A DNA stretch of 15,824 nucleotides from an uncultured Gemmiger sp. (lineage in GTDB: Bacteria > Bacillota > Clostridia > Oscillospirales > Ruminococcaceae). Below the pieces are notes generated by a model. The model worked only from the letters and a program-made list of their open reading frames with translations, was not told the DNA's origin and did no database searches. The position numbers were made by a program, and so were the translations under genes. Location of the stretch: assembly GCA_944382805.1 (NCBI GenBank), contig CALWNS010000065.1, forward strand, positions 1 through 15,824, given 5' to 3'. The stretch's first letter is position 1; the number at the start of each line of letters is the position of its first letter. Below, piece by piece: positions 7,640-14,411 of the stretch.

Positions 7640-9044
7640 GCGCATCGCGGTGCTGCTGGCCGTGCTGGTTGCGGCGTGCCTGGCGACCTTTGCCGTCAGC
7701 CGCTACGAACAGCACCAGGAACAGATCGCCGCCAGCGGGCAGACGGTCCTTTCCATCGACCCCGATACCGTGACCGCCCTGAGCTGGACGGTGGGGGAGG
7801 AGAGCCTGGCTTTCCACAAAGACGAGACCTGGCTGTACGACGGGGACGAAGCCTTCCCCGTAGACGCGGACAAGGTGGCGGATAAGCTGGAGCTGTTCCG
7901 CGAATTTGCCGCCGCCTTTATCATCGAGGATGTCGAGGATTACGCCCAATACGGCCTGGACGACCCCGAGGGCACCATCAGCCTGACCGCGGGCGAGCAG
8001 AGCTACGAGATCAAGCTGGGCAACTTCAGCCAGATGGACGAACAGCGGTATGTGGACATCGGGGACGGCAACGTCTACCTGGCCGTGACCGACCCGATGG
8101 ATTCCTTTACGGGCGAGCTGAGCGACATGGTGCTGGACGATGAGATCCCCGCCTTTGACACGGTCAGCCACATCACCTTTGCCGGGGCCGAAAGCTACAC
8201 CGTGACCTGCGAGGAGGACAGCGGCAAGAGCTACGCCGCCGAGGACGTCTACTTTGACCAGAACGGCGACCCGCTGGACACCGACCTGGTAAGCAGCTAC
8301 CTGTCCGCCCTGAGCGGGGCCGACCTTTCGACCTACTACACCTACAACGCCAGCGAGGAGGACCTGCAGCAGACCGGCCTGGACGACCCCGAACTGACCG
8401 TGACGGTGGACTATACCTATACCGATGCGGACGGGGCGGAGGTGAACGACACCTGCGCCGTAAGCATCGCCCGCGCGCCGGACGACCGCGCCACGCTGGA
8501 AACGGCGGACGAGGAGGAAAGCGAGAGCGGGGACGAAACGGCGGACGGGGAGGAAGAGATCACCGCCTACCTGCGGGTGGGCGAGTCCCAGATCCTGTAC
8601 ACACTGCCCGGCAGCGACTTTAAGGCGCTGATGGCGGCGGGCTACGACGACCTGCGCCACCAGGAACTGTTCTGGGGCGACCTGGACGAGGTGACCGCCA
8701 TCGACGTGACGCTGGAGGGCGCGGCCCACACCCTGACCGCCGAGGGCGAAGGCGACGAGCGCGCCTGGACCTACAACGGCGCCGAGGTGGACCTGACCGA
8801 AGTGACCGACGCGCTCACCGCGCTGACGGCCGACAGCTTTACCGACCAGGCGGCCGCAGGGCAGGAGGAGATCGCCCTGACCCTGCACCTGGATAACGAA
8901 AACCACCCCGCCGTGACCCTGCGCCTGACCCGCTATGACGGCGAGCACTGCCTGGCCGAAGTGGACGGCGAAAGCACCGCCCTGGTGGCGCGCGCCGACG
9001 CCATGGCCCTGGTGGAAGCCGTGCAGGCCATTGTGCTGGGCTAA
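7626..9044 (+). CDS. DUF4340 domain protein, membrane-anchored
   Basis: The 472-residue protein has an N-terminal KRYKR basic segment and a hydrophobic helix (about 7-24), then a long acidic extracytoplasmic region. The pattern of YGLDDPE followed by beta-rich stretches (about 110-150) fits the DUF4340 family, which regularly follows GldG-like genes. VAAC at 15-18 resembles a lipobox, so C18 could be a lipidated N-terminus instead of part of a membrane anchor. Residues about 290-314 form an acidic low-complexity linker rich in Glu, Asp and Ser. AAGGAGG at 7612-7618 supports the ATG at 7626, which overlaps the previous gene by 14 bases. It is the last gene of the operon and is followed by a terminator. 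No enzymatic motif is visible. Confidence 0.87.
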   Translation: MKRYKRIAVLLAVLVAACLATFAVSRYEQHQEQIAASGQTVLSIDPDTVTALSWTVGEESLAFHKDETWLYDGDEAFPVDADKVADKLELFREFAAAFIIEDVEDYAQYGLDDPEGTISLTAGEQSYEIKLGNFSQMDEQRYVDIGDGNVYLAVTDPMDSFTGELSDMVLDDEIPAFDTVSHITFAGAESYTVTCEEDSGKSYAAEDVYFDQNGDPLDTDLVSSYLSALSGADLSTYYTYNASEEDLQQTGLDDPELTVTVDYTYTDADGAEVNDTCAVSIARAPDDRATLETADEEESESGDETADGEEEITAYLRVGESQILYTLPGSDFKALMAAGYDDLRHQELFWGDLDEVTAIDVTLEGAAHTLTAEGEGDERAWTYNGAEVDLTEVTDALTALTADSFTDQAAAGQEEIALTLHLDNENHPAVTLRLTRYDGEHCLAEVDGESTALVARADAMALVEAVQAIVLG

Positions 9045-9052
9045 AACCAAAG

Positions 9053-9119
9053 GCCCGGCCCCGCGCTCTGTGCCCTGTGCCCCGCGCATTTTTGCGCGGG
9101 GCATTTTGTTTGGCCGGGC
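9053..9119 (+). terminator. Intrinsic terminator of the ABC operon with nested outer stem
   Basis: An 11-bp perfect stem (TGCCCCGCGCA 9078-9088 with TGCGCGGGGCA 9093-9103) carries the tetraloop TTTT and is followed by TTTTGTTT (9104-9111). This is a standard intrinsic terminator 33 bases after the DUF4340 stop. An outer perfect inverted repeat, GCCCGGCC (9053-9060) with GGCCGGGC (9112-9119), brackets it, so a larger cruciform could form. The right outer arm ends two bases before the -35 of the next promoter. Confidence 0.9.
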
Positions 9120-9121
9120 GG

Positions 9122-9150
9122 TGGACGCGGCGGGCGCGGTGTGCTACAAT
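9122..9150 (+). promoter_or_regulatory. Promoter of sdaAB-sdaAA
   Basis: TGGACG (9122-9127, four of six consensus bases) and TACAAT (9145-9150) are separated by 17 bases. The -10 carries an upstream TG in the extended form (TGCTACAAT). It lies just after the preceding terminator and 57 bases before the sdaAB ATG, where a promoter is needed. Confidence 0.65.
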
Positions 9151-9206
9151 GGACAAAAAGGCCGGCGCGCCCGGCCCCGGGAAATAAACCCAAAAGGAAG
9201 TCTGCC

Positions 9207-9866
9207 ATGAATGTGTTCGACATCATCGGCCCGGTCATGATCGGGCCTTCCAGCAGCCACACGGCCGGCGCGGCGCGCATCGGCGGGGTGGCGCGCGCGC
9301 TGCTGGGCGCGCAGCCGGTGCGCGCCGACATCGGCCTGCACGGCAGCTTTGCCCGCACCGGCCGCGGCCACGGCACCGACAAGGCCATCGTGGCCGGGCT
9401 GCTGGGCTTTGCCCCCGACGATACCCGCCTGCGCGATGCTCTGGACATTGCCCGGCGGCAGGGCATGGCGGTAAACATCCACGCCGTGGAGCTGGACGGC
9501 GCGCACCCCAACACCGCGCGCCTGCGCCTGCAGGCGGCCGACGGCCGCGAGCTGGAGGTGCAGGGGTGCAGCGTGGGCGGGGGCAGCATCCGCATCACCG
9601 CCATCGACGGCATGGAGGTCAACCTGACCGCCGAGCACCCCACCCTGATCGTGGTACACCAGGACGTGCCCGGCACGCTGGCCGCCGTGGCCGAAACGGT
9701 GGCCGGCCGGCGGCTGAACATCGGCAGTTTCCGCCTGACGCGGCAGAGCCGCGGCGGCGCGGCCGTCATGGCGCTGGAAATGGACGGCGACGTAAACCCC
9801 GAAGTGGCCCGCGCCGTGGCCGCGCTGCCCCATGTGATGCAGGTCACGCTGCTGCAGCCGGTCTAA
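9207..9866 (+). CDS. sdaAB: L-serine dehydratase, iron-sulfur-dependent, beta subunit
   Basis: The 219-residue subunit begins MNVFDIIGPVMIGPSSSHT, the family signature, and has HGTDKAIVAGLLGFAPDDTR at about 55-74. A C-terminal ACT domain (about 147-219, starting near LIVVHQDVPGTLAAVAETV) probably has a regulatory role. With the alpha subunit encoded 29 bases downstream it forms the oxygen-sensitive enzyme that deaminates L-serine to pyruvate and ammonia in the cytoplasm. The ATG at 9207 is chosen because AAAAGGAAG (9192-9200) precedes it and the homology starts there. An in-frame GTG at 9141 would overlap the -10 element. The length is normal for the two-subunit Firmicutes type. Confidence 0.95.
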   Translation: MNVFDIIGPVMIGPSSSHTAGAARIGGVARALLGAQPVRADIGLHGSFARTGRGHGTDKAIVAGLLGFAPDDTRLRDALDIARRQGMAVNIHAVELDGAHPNTARLRLQAADGRELEVQGCSVGGGSIRITAIDGMEVNLTAEHPTLIVVHQDVPGTLAAVAETVAGRRLNIGSFRLTRQSRGGAAVMALEMDGDVNPEVARAVAALPHVMQVTLLQPV

Positions 9867-9895
9867 ACCCTACACAAGAAACGAGGTTTGCCCCC

Positions 9896-10789
9896 ATGCA
9901 ACTGGACGATACATCGCTGGCCGCGCTGCTGGCTGCCGCCGAACAGGCCGGCCGCCCGCTCAGCGAGCTGGTGCTGGCCGAACAGGCCGAAGAACTGGAA
10001 CAGACCCCGCAGCAGGTCTACGACCGCATGGCGGCCTGCTACGCCGTCATGGCCGAGGGCGTGGCCCCCGGCTGCGACCCGGCGCTGCGCAGCGCCAGCG
10101 GGTTGAGCGGCGGCAACGCCGCCAAAATGAAAGCCGCGGTGCAGGCCGGCGCCACGCTGACCGGCCCGGTGCTGGGCGGCGCGCTGACCCGCGCGCTGGC
10201 CATCAGCGAACTGAACGCCGCCATGGGCCGCATCGTGGCCGCGCCTACCGCCGGCAGCTGCGGCATCCTGCCCGCGGCGCTGCTTACGATGGAGGCGGAA
10301 AAAGGCTGCCCGCGCCGCGCCTGCGTCATGGCGCTGTTCACCGCCGCGGCGGTGGGCCGGGTGATCGCCAAAAACGCCAGCCTGGCCGGCGCGCAGGGCG
10401 GCTGCCAGGCCGAATGCGGCAGCGCCGCCGCCATGGCCGCCGCGGCCATTGTGGAGCTGGCGGGCGGCACGCCGGCCATGATCGGCCACGCGGTGGCCAT
10501 CGCGCTGAAAAACGTGCTGGGCCTGGTGTGCGACCCGGTGGCCGGCCTGGTGGAGGTGCCCTGCGTCAAGCGCAACGCCGCCGGCGTGGCCGGGGCCTTT
10601 GTGGCCGCCGAGCTGGCGCTGGCCGGCATTGCCAGCGTGATCCCGCCCGACGAGGCCATCCTGGCCATGAAGCGGGTGGGCGACGCCATGCACCCCTCCC
10701 TGAAAGAAACGGCCGAAGGCGGCCTGGCCGCCACCCCCACCGCCTGCCGCCTGCGCGACGAACTCCTGGGCGGCGGCCCGCTGCCGTGA
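9896..10789 (+). CDS. sdaAA: L-serine dehydratase, iron-sulfur-dependent, alpha subunit
   Basis: The 297-residue catalytic subunit carries the family motifs TAGSCGILPA (118-127), GGCQAECGSA (168-177) and CDPVAGLVEVPC (212-223). C170, C212 and C223 are the likely ligands of the [4Fe-4S] cluster. Their spacings (42 and 11 residues) match those I recall for the Legionella enzyme. C174 is an extra cysteine near the first ligand. The cluster is expected to activate the serine hydroxyl for elimination, giving pyruvate and ammonia. ACGAGG at 9881-9886 supports the ATG at 9896. The frame is open further upstream inside sdaAB, but that extension has no family similarity. It is cotranscribed with sdaAB and ends at a terminator shared with the convergent murE-like gene. 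Confidence 0.95.
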   Translation: MQLDDTSLAALLAAAEQAGRPLSELVLAEQAEELEQTPQQVYDRMAACYAVMAEGVAPGCDPALRSASGLSGGNAAKMKAAVQAGATLTGPVLGGALTRALAISELNAAMGRIVAAPTAGSCGILPAALLTMEAEKGCPRRACVMALFTAAAVGRVIAKNASLAGAQGGCQAECGSAAAMAAAAIVELAGGTPAMIGHAVAIALKNVLGLVCDPVAGLVEVPCVKRNAAGVAGAFVAAELALAGIASVIPPDEAILAMKRVGDAMHPSLKETAEGGLAATPTACRLRDELLGGGPLP

Positions 10790-10813
10790 ACAGAATAATG
10801 TGGAAAAATAAAA

Positions 10814-10856
10814 AGGGCTTTGCACGCAGATGTGTGCAAAGCCCTCTACTTTTACT
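10814..10856. terminator. Bidirectional intrinsic terminator between sdaAA and the murE-like gene
   Basis: A perfect 12-bp stem (AGGGCTTTGCAC 10814-10825 with GTGCAAAGCCCT 10834-10845) has an 8-base loop. On the minus strand it is followed by TTTTATTTTTCC, a strong terminator tail for the murE-like transcript. On the plus strand it is followed by CTACTTTTACTTTT, a weaker tail for sdaAA. The murE-like stop codon lies at 10858-10860, directly beside the structure. Confidence 0.88.
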
Positions 10857-10857
10857 T

Positions 10858-12354
10858 TTATTCCACACCGGTCTCGGCGGCGTATTCCTCGATCAGCTCG
10901 CGCTCCAAAAACGGGGTCTTTACGCCCTCGCGGTCGCGGTAGGCCTCGTGCCCTTTGCCGATCACGGCGATCAGGTCGCCCTCCTGCGCGTGGTCGATGG
11001 CGTAGTGCAGCGCGTCCAGCCGGTCGGGGATTTCGACATACGGCACGTCGGCGCGGCCGCGGGCGATGCCCTGGCGGATGTCGGCCAAAATGTCCTCCAC
11101 CTTTTCAAAGCGGTTGTTGTCCTCGGTCAAGATCAGCAGGTCCGCCATGCGGGAGCAAACCTCGCCCATGCCGTAGCGGCGCAGCTTGCTGCGGTTGCCG
11201 CCGCAGCCGAACACCACCACCAGCCGGTGCGGGTCGTAGGCGCGCAGCGTTTGCAGCAGGCTTTCGGCCGCGGCTTCGTTGTGGGCGTAGTCGATCAAAA
11301 TGGTGAACTTGCGGCTGATGGGCACCAGCTCCACCCGGCCCTTGACCACCGTGGTGCGCAGCCCTTCGTGGATGGGCGCGTCGTCCAGCCCCAGCGCCTT
11401 GCCCACGCCGATGGTGGCCAGCGCGTTGTAAATGCTGAACCGCCCCGGCATCCCCACCTGCACGTCCAGCGTGTGGCCGTCCGGTTCGGTCAGCGTGAAC
11501 TCTACGCCCAACATCTCTTTGGTGCGCAGCAGGCGGTAGTCGGCCGCGGCGCGGTAATCGGCCGCGTTTTCAATGCCGTAGGTGACCAGGCGGCAGGTGT
11601 GCCCCTCCAGCAAAGCGGCGGTGTTGGGGTCGTCGGCGTTGACCACGCCCACCTCGCAGCGGCGGAACAGCCGGCCTTTCCAGGCGCGGTATTCCTCAAA
11701 ACTGCCGTGCTCGCCGGGGCCGATGTGGTCGGGGTACAGGTTGGTGAACACGCCCACCTGGTAGCGGATGCCCGCCACGCGGTCCATCATCAGCCCCTGG
11801 CTGGAAACCTCCATCACGCAGGCGTCGCAGCCCGCGTCCGCCAGCTGGCGCAGGATCTTTTGCAGTTCGTAGCTTTCGGGCGTGGTGTTGTTCAGGTCGT
11901 AGTGGTGGCCGGGGTAGTTCACGCCGTTGGTGCCGATCATGCCCACCTTGCGCCCGGCGGCCGTCAGCACGCGGCTGATCATGTGGGTGGTGGTGGTCTT
12001 GCCCTTGGTGCCGGTCACGCCCACCATGGTCATCTCCTCGGCCGGGTGGCCGAAAAAGGCGGCCGAAAGCAGCGCCATTGCGTACCGCGTGCTGGCAAAC
12101 TGCACCACGGTCAGCTGCGGGTGGTTTTGCAGCACCTGCGGCGCCAGTTCGTGCTGCACGGCCAGCACCGCCGCGCCTTTTTCGGCGGCTTCGGCGGCCA
12201 GGTCGTGGCTGTCGCGCTGGGTGCCCACAATGCACACGAACAGCCCGCCCGGCTGTACCTTGCGGGAATCGTAGTAGATGTCGCTTACCTCGGTGTTCAG
12301 GCTGCCCTGCAAAAGGCTGTACGGCAGCCCCTTGACCAGTTGTTTCAAAAGCAT
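10858..12354 (-). CDS. murE: MurE-type Mur ligase (UDP-MurNAc-dipeptide amino acid ligase), divergent
   Basis: The 498-residue product has the three-domain Mur ligase order. The N-terminal UDP-MurNAc domain carries DSRKVQPGGLFV (29-40). The central ATPase has TGTKGKTTT (114-122), NTTPE (156-160), EVSSQG (182-187) and the Lys equivalent to the carbamylated one at 226 (WKGRLF). The C-terminal domain has DYAHNE (355-360), GCGGNRSK (383-390) and GKGHE (466-470). MurE adds the third amino acid to UDP-MurNAc-L-Ala-D-Glu. The specificity motif is DNNR (412-415) where diaminopimelate enzymes have DNPR. EVSSQ replaces EVSSH, and the loop PDHIGPGEHGSFEEY (208-222) differs from the usual DHLD.HGT. It may be a MurE paralogue, and its third amino acid is uncertain. 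GAGAGG precedes the ATG. It starts 13 bases after the asnB-type stop, in one operon. Confidence 0.85.
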   Translation of the reverse strand: MLLKQLVKGLPYSLLQGSLNTEVSDIYYDSRKVQPGGLFVCIVGTQRDSHDLAAEAAEKGAAVLAVQHELAPQVLQNHPQLTVVQFASTRYAMALLSAAFFGHPAEEMTMVGVTGTKGKTTTTHMISRVLTAAGRKVGMIGTNGVNYPGHHYDLNNTTPESYELQKILRQLADAGCDACVMEVSSQGLMMDRVAGIRYQVGVFTNLYPDHIGPGEHGSFEEYRAWKGRLFRRCEVGVVNADDPNTAALLEGHTCRLVTYGIENAADYRAAADYRLLRTKEMLGVEFTLTEPDGHTLDVQVGMPGRFSIYNALATIGVGKALGLDDAPIHEGLRTTVVKGRVELVPISRKFTILIDYAHNEAAAESLLQTLRAYDPHRLVVVFGCGGNRSKLRRYGMGEVCSRMADLLILTEDNNRFEKVEDILADIRQGIARGRADVPYVEIPDRLDALHYAIDHAQEGDLIAVIGKGHEAYRDREGVKTPFLERELIEEYAAETGVE

Positions 12355-12367
12355 CGCAGTTTACCTC

Positions 12368-14197
12368 TCAGCGTTTGACAAAGTATTCGTCGTACCAGAC
12401 CAAAAAGATGAACACGCACCACAGCTGGCGCCAGTTGTCCCGCTTGCCGCTTACGTGTTCGGCCAGCATCTTGTCCAGCGCCGCCGTGTTAAAGAACTTG
12501 CGCGCCGCCTCGCTGCCGAACGCCTCGCGCAGGATGGCCGCGTACTTTTCCTCCCGCAGCCAGGCGCGCACCGGCACCGGGAAACCGAGTTTTTTCTTGT
12601 CCGCCGTTTTGGGCGGGATGGTCATTTCGGCCGCGCCGCGCATGGCGATCTTGGTCTGCTGGGCGTTGACCTTGCACTTGGTGGGGATGCGGCAGGCCAG
12701 CTCGAACACCCGGCGGTCCAAAAACGGCACGCGCAGTTCCAGGCTGTTCGCCATGCTCATCTTGTCGGCTTTCAGCAGGATGTCGCCCACCATCCACAGG
12801 TTCAAATCGCAGGTCTGCATCCGGGTCACGGGGTCCTGGCCCTGCGTCTGCGCAAAATACGGGCGGGAAAGGTCGGTCGGCAGGGTGCGGCCGGTATAGT
12901 TTTTCAGCAGCTGCTTTTTGCGCCGCTCGCCCATCAGGTTGGTGTTGCCGATGTAGCGCTCCTCCAGCGGGCGGCCGCGCCGCACCAGAAAGTTCACCCC
13001 CGGCACCGGCGGCAGCACGCCGGCCGCCGCGCCCAGCGCCCGCCGCAGCCACAGCGGCAGGCGGTCGTACCAGCTGACGGTGAACGGCTCTTTATAAATG
13101 TTGTACCCGCCAAAGAATTCGTCCGCCCCCTCGCCCGAAAGGCAGACCTTGACCTGCCTGGCGGCTTCGCGGTTGACAAAGTACAGCGCCACGCTGGCGG
13201 CGTCGGCCAGCGGTTCGTCCATATGGTATTGGATACGGCCCAGGTTGGCCCAATATTCCTCCGGCGTGATGCGGTAAGCGTGGTTTTTCACCCCGATATG
13301 GGCCGAAAAATCCCGCGCAAAGTCGGTCTCGTCATACTGTTTGTTGGCAAAGCCGACGGTAAAGGTCTTGTCCACATGGGCCAGCGCGGCCATATAGCTG
13401 GAATCCACGCCCGAGGAAAGGAAGCTGCCCACCTCCACGTCCGCGATCTTGTGGGCGGCCACGCTCTCCTGCATGGCGGCGGAGATGTCGCGCTCCCACT
13501 CCTCCAGGCTGGGGCCTTCGTCCGGGGTAAAGCGCGGGGTCCAGTAGCGCTGCACGGTCAGCGCGCCGTCCTTCCACTCCATCCAATGGGCGGGCAGCAG
13601 CTTTTTTACGCCGCGGAAAAACGTATCCTCCCCCGGCGAAAACTGGTAGGAAAGGTACAGCGAAAGCTGGTCCTCGTTCAGTTCCTTTGTAAAGCCCGGG
13701 TGGTCCAAAAAGCTCTTGATCTCGCTGCTGAACAAAAGCTCGCCCGCTTCGTTCCGGTAATAGTACAGCGGCTTGATGCCAAAGTGGTCGCGCGCGCAGA
13801 ACAGCGTTTTGGCCCGGCGGTCCCACAAGGCAAAGGTGAACATCCCGCGCAGCCGGCCCAGCAGGTCCTTGCCCCACTGTTCGTAGCCGTGCAGCAGTAC
13901 CTCGGTGTCCGAGCGGGTGGCAAAGGTATGGCCGGCGGCCAGCAGCTCGGCGCGCAGCTCCTGGAAGTTATAGATCTCGCCGTTGTACACCACCACCAGG
14001 CTGCCGTCCTCGTTGTACATGGGCTGGCTGCCGCCCTCCAAATCGATGATGGACAGCCGGCGGTGCCCCAGGGCCACGCCGTCCCCGACAAAGCGGCCTT
14101 CGCCGTCCGGGCCGCGGTGGACGATACGGTCCATCATGGCCTGCAAAATTTCGGCCGCGTTATCCCGCGCGCCGACAAAACCAACGATCCCACACAT
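12368..14197 (-). CDS. asnB: AsnB-type glutamine-dependent amidotransferase
   Basis: The 609-residue enzyme has an N-terminal class II glutaminase domain with nucleophile C2 (MCGIVGF), HRGPDGEG (27-34), GHRRLSIID (44-52), YNGEIYN (71-77) and SDTEV (96-100). The synthetase domain has the pyrophosphate loop SSGVDSS (261-267), HMDEP (325-329) and SGEGADEFFGGY (354-365). All key residues look intact. The family takes ammonia from glutamine and amidates a carboxylate activated as AMP, classically aspartate to asparagine. Relatives such as LtsA, lactobacillar AsnB1 and lactococcal AsnH instead amidate peptidoglycan precursors. Cotranscription with a murE-like gene and the nearby D-aspartate-ligase-like gene favour a cell-wall role, by inference. 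The ATG at 14197 follows an AAAAGGA site and a good promoter. A second AsnB-type gene begins at 15664. Confidence 0.92.
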   Translation of the reverse strand: MCGIVGFVGARDNAAEILQAMMDRIVHRGPDGEGRFVGDGVALGHRRLSIIDLEGGSQPMYNEDGSLVVVYNGEIYNFQELRAELLAAGHTFATRSDTEVLLHGYEQWGKDLLGRLRGMFTFALWDRRAKTLFCARDHFGIKPLYYYRNEAGELLFSSEIKSFLDHPGFTKELNEDQLSLYLSYQFSPGEDTFFRGVKKLLPAHWMEWKDGALTVQRYWTPRFTPDEGPSLEEWERDISAAMQESVAAHKIADVEVGSFLSSGVDSSYMAALAHVDKTFTVGFANKQYDETDFARDFSAHIGVKNHAYRITPEEYWANLGRIQYHMDEPLADAASVALYFVNREAARQVKVCLSGEGADEFFGGYNIYKEPFTVSWYDRLPLWLRRALGAAAGVLPPVPGVNFLVRRGRPLEERYIGNTNLMGERRKKQLLKNYTGRTLPTDLSRPYFAQTQGQDPVTRMQTCDLNLWMVGDILLKADKMSMANSLELRVPFLDRRVFELACRIPTKCKVNAQQTKIAMRGAAEMTIPPKTADKKKLGFPVPVRAWLREEKYAAILREAFGSEAARKFFNTAALDKMLAEHVSGKRDNWRQLWCVFIFLVWYDEYFVKR

Positions 14198-14243
14198 AGT
14201 CGTTCGATCCTTTTCTCATCCTGATTGCTTGGTCGATGCCCTT

Positions 14244-14272
14244 ATTATACACATTTTTACCGCCCTTGAAAA
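14244..14272 (-). promoter_or_regulatory. Promoter of the asnB-murE operon
   Basis: On the minus strand TTTTCA (14272-14267) and a perfect TATAAT (14249-14244) are 17 bases apart. Transcription would start near 14237, giving an untranslated leader of about 40 bases before the ATG at 14197. Confidence 0.8.
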
Positions 14273-14301
14273 GCCCGTTGGCTGTAAATTCCGCCCGGAT
14301 A

Positions 14302-14319
14302 CCGCCGCGCGCGCGGCGG
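14302..14319. repeat. 18-bp perfect GC palindrome between divergent promoters
   Basis: CCGCCGCGCGCGCGGCGG is a perfect palindrome without a spacer. Its centre (14310.5) lies almost exactly midway between the -35 boxes of the two divergent promoters (14272 and 14345). It could be an operator for a dimeric regulator or simply a GC-rich self-complementary stretch. The absence of a T-run argues against a terminator. Confidence 0.5.
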
Positions 14320-14344
14320 CATACTATGGTTTAGGCCCCGGCAT

Positions 14345-14373
14345 TTGACAGGCGCGGCGTTTGGAAATATAAT
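14345..14373 (+). promoter_or_regulatory. Consensus promoter of the ATP-grasp ligase / second asnB operon
   Basis: Both hexamers match the sigma-70-type consensus exactly: TTGACA at 14345-14350 and TATAAT at 14368-14373, with a 17-base spacer. The transcript would start near 14380, about 32 bases before the chosen ATG at 14412. It is the best promoter in the window. Confidence 0.9.
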
Positions 14374-14411
14374 AGAGCCGTATGTTTTTACGGCAAGGAG
14401 CGGGGGAGCGT

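Noticed and set aside
4302..9044. ABC operon read as a gliding motility system
   Set aside because: GldA/F/G-like sets with DUF4340 proteins are common in non-gliding Clostridia, and no other gliding genes are present, so only homology is claimed.
6077..9104. Two minus-strand frames of about 500 codons opposite the GldG-like and DUF4340 genes
   Set aside because: They have antisense-type composition and no recognisable motifs, while the plus-strand genes have good ribosome binding sites and family similarity.
9141..9206. Upstream GTG start extending the serine dehydratase beta subunit by 22 residues
   Set aside because: The extension overlaps the -10 element of the promoter and is basic without family similarity. 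The ATG at 9207 has a good ribosome binding site and begins the conserved domain.
9566..9895. 110-codon upstream extension of the serine dehydratase alpha subunit frame
   Set aside because: It lies inside sdaAB in another frame and is Arg- and Gly-rich. The conserved protein begins at the ATG at 9896, with a ribosome binding site.
10414..14224. Two plus-strand frames of about 650 codons opposite the murE-like and asnB genes
   Set aside because: The minus-strand genes carry intact catalytic motifs. The plus-strand frames have no motif, and the first starts inside sdaAA.
14302..14319. GC palindrome read as a transcription terminator
   Set aside because: It has no loop and no T-run on either strand, and it lies between divergent starts where no transcript needs ending.
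14382..14411. Earlier ATG for the ATP-grasp ligase
   Set aside because: It lies only about two bases after the predicted transcription start of a perfect promoter, has no ribosome binding site, and adds residues outside the family alignment.
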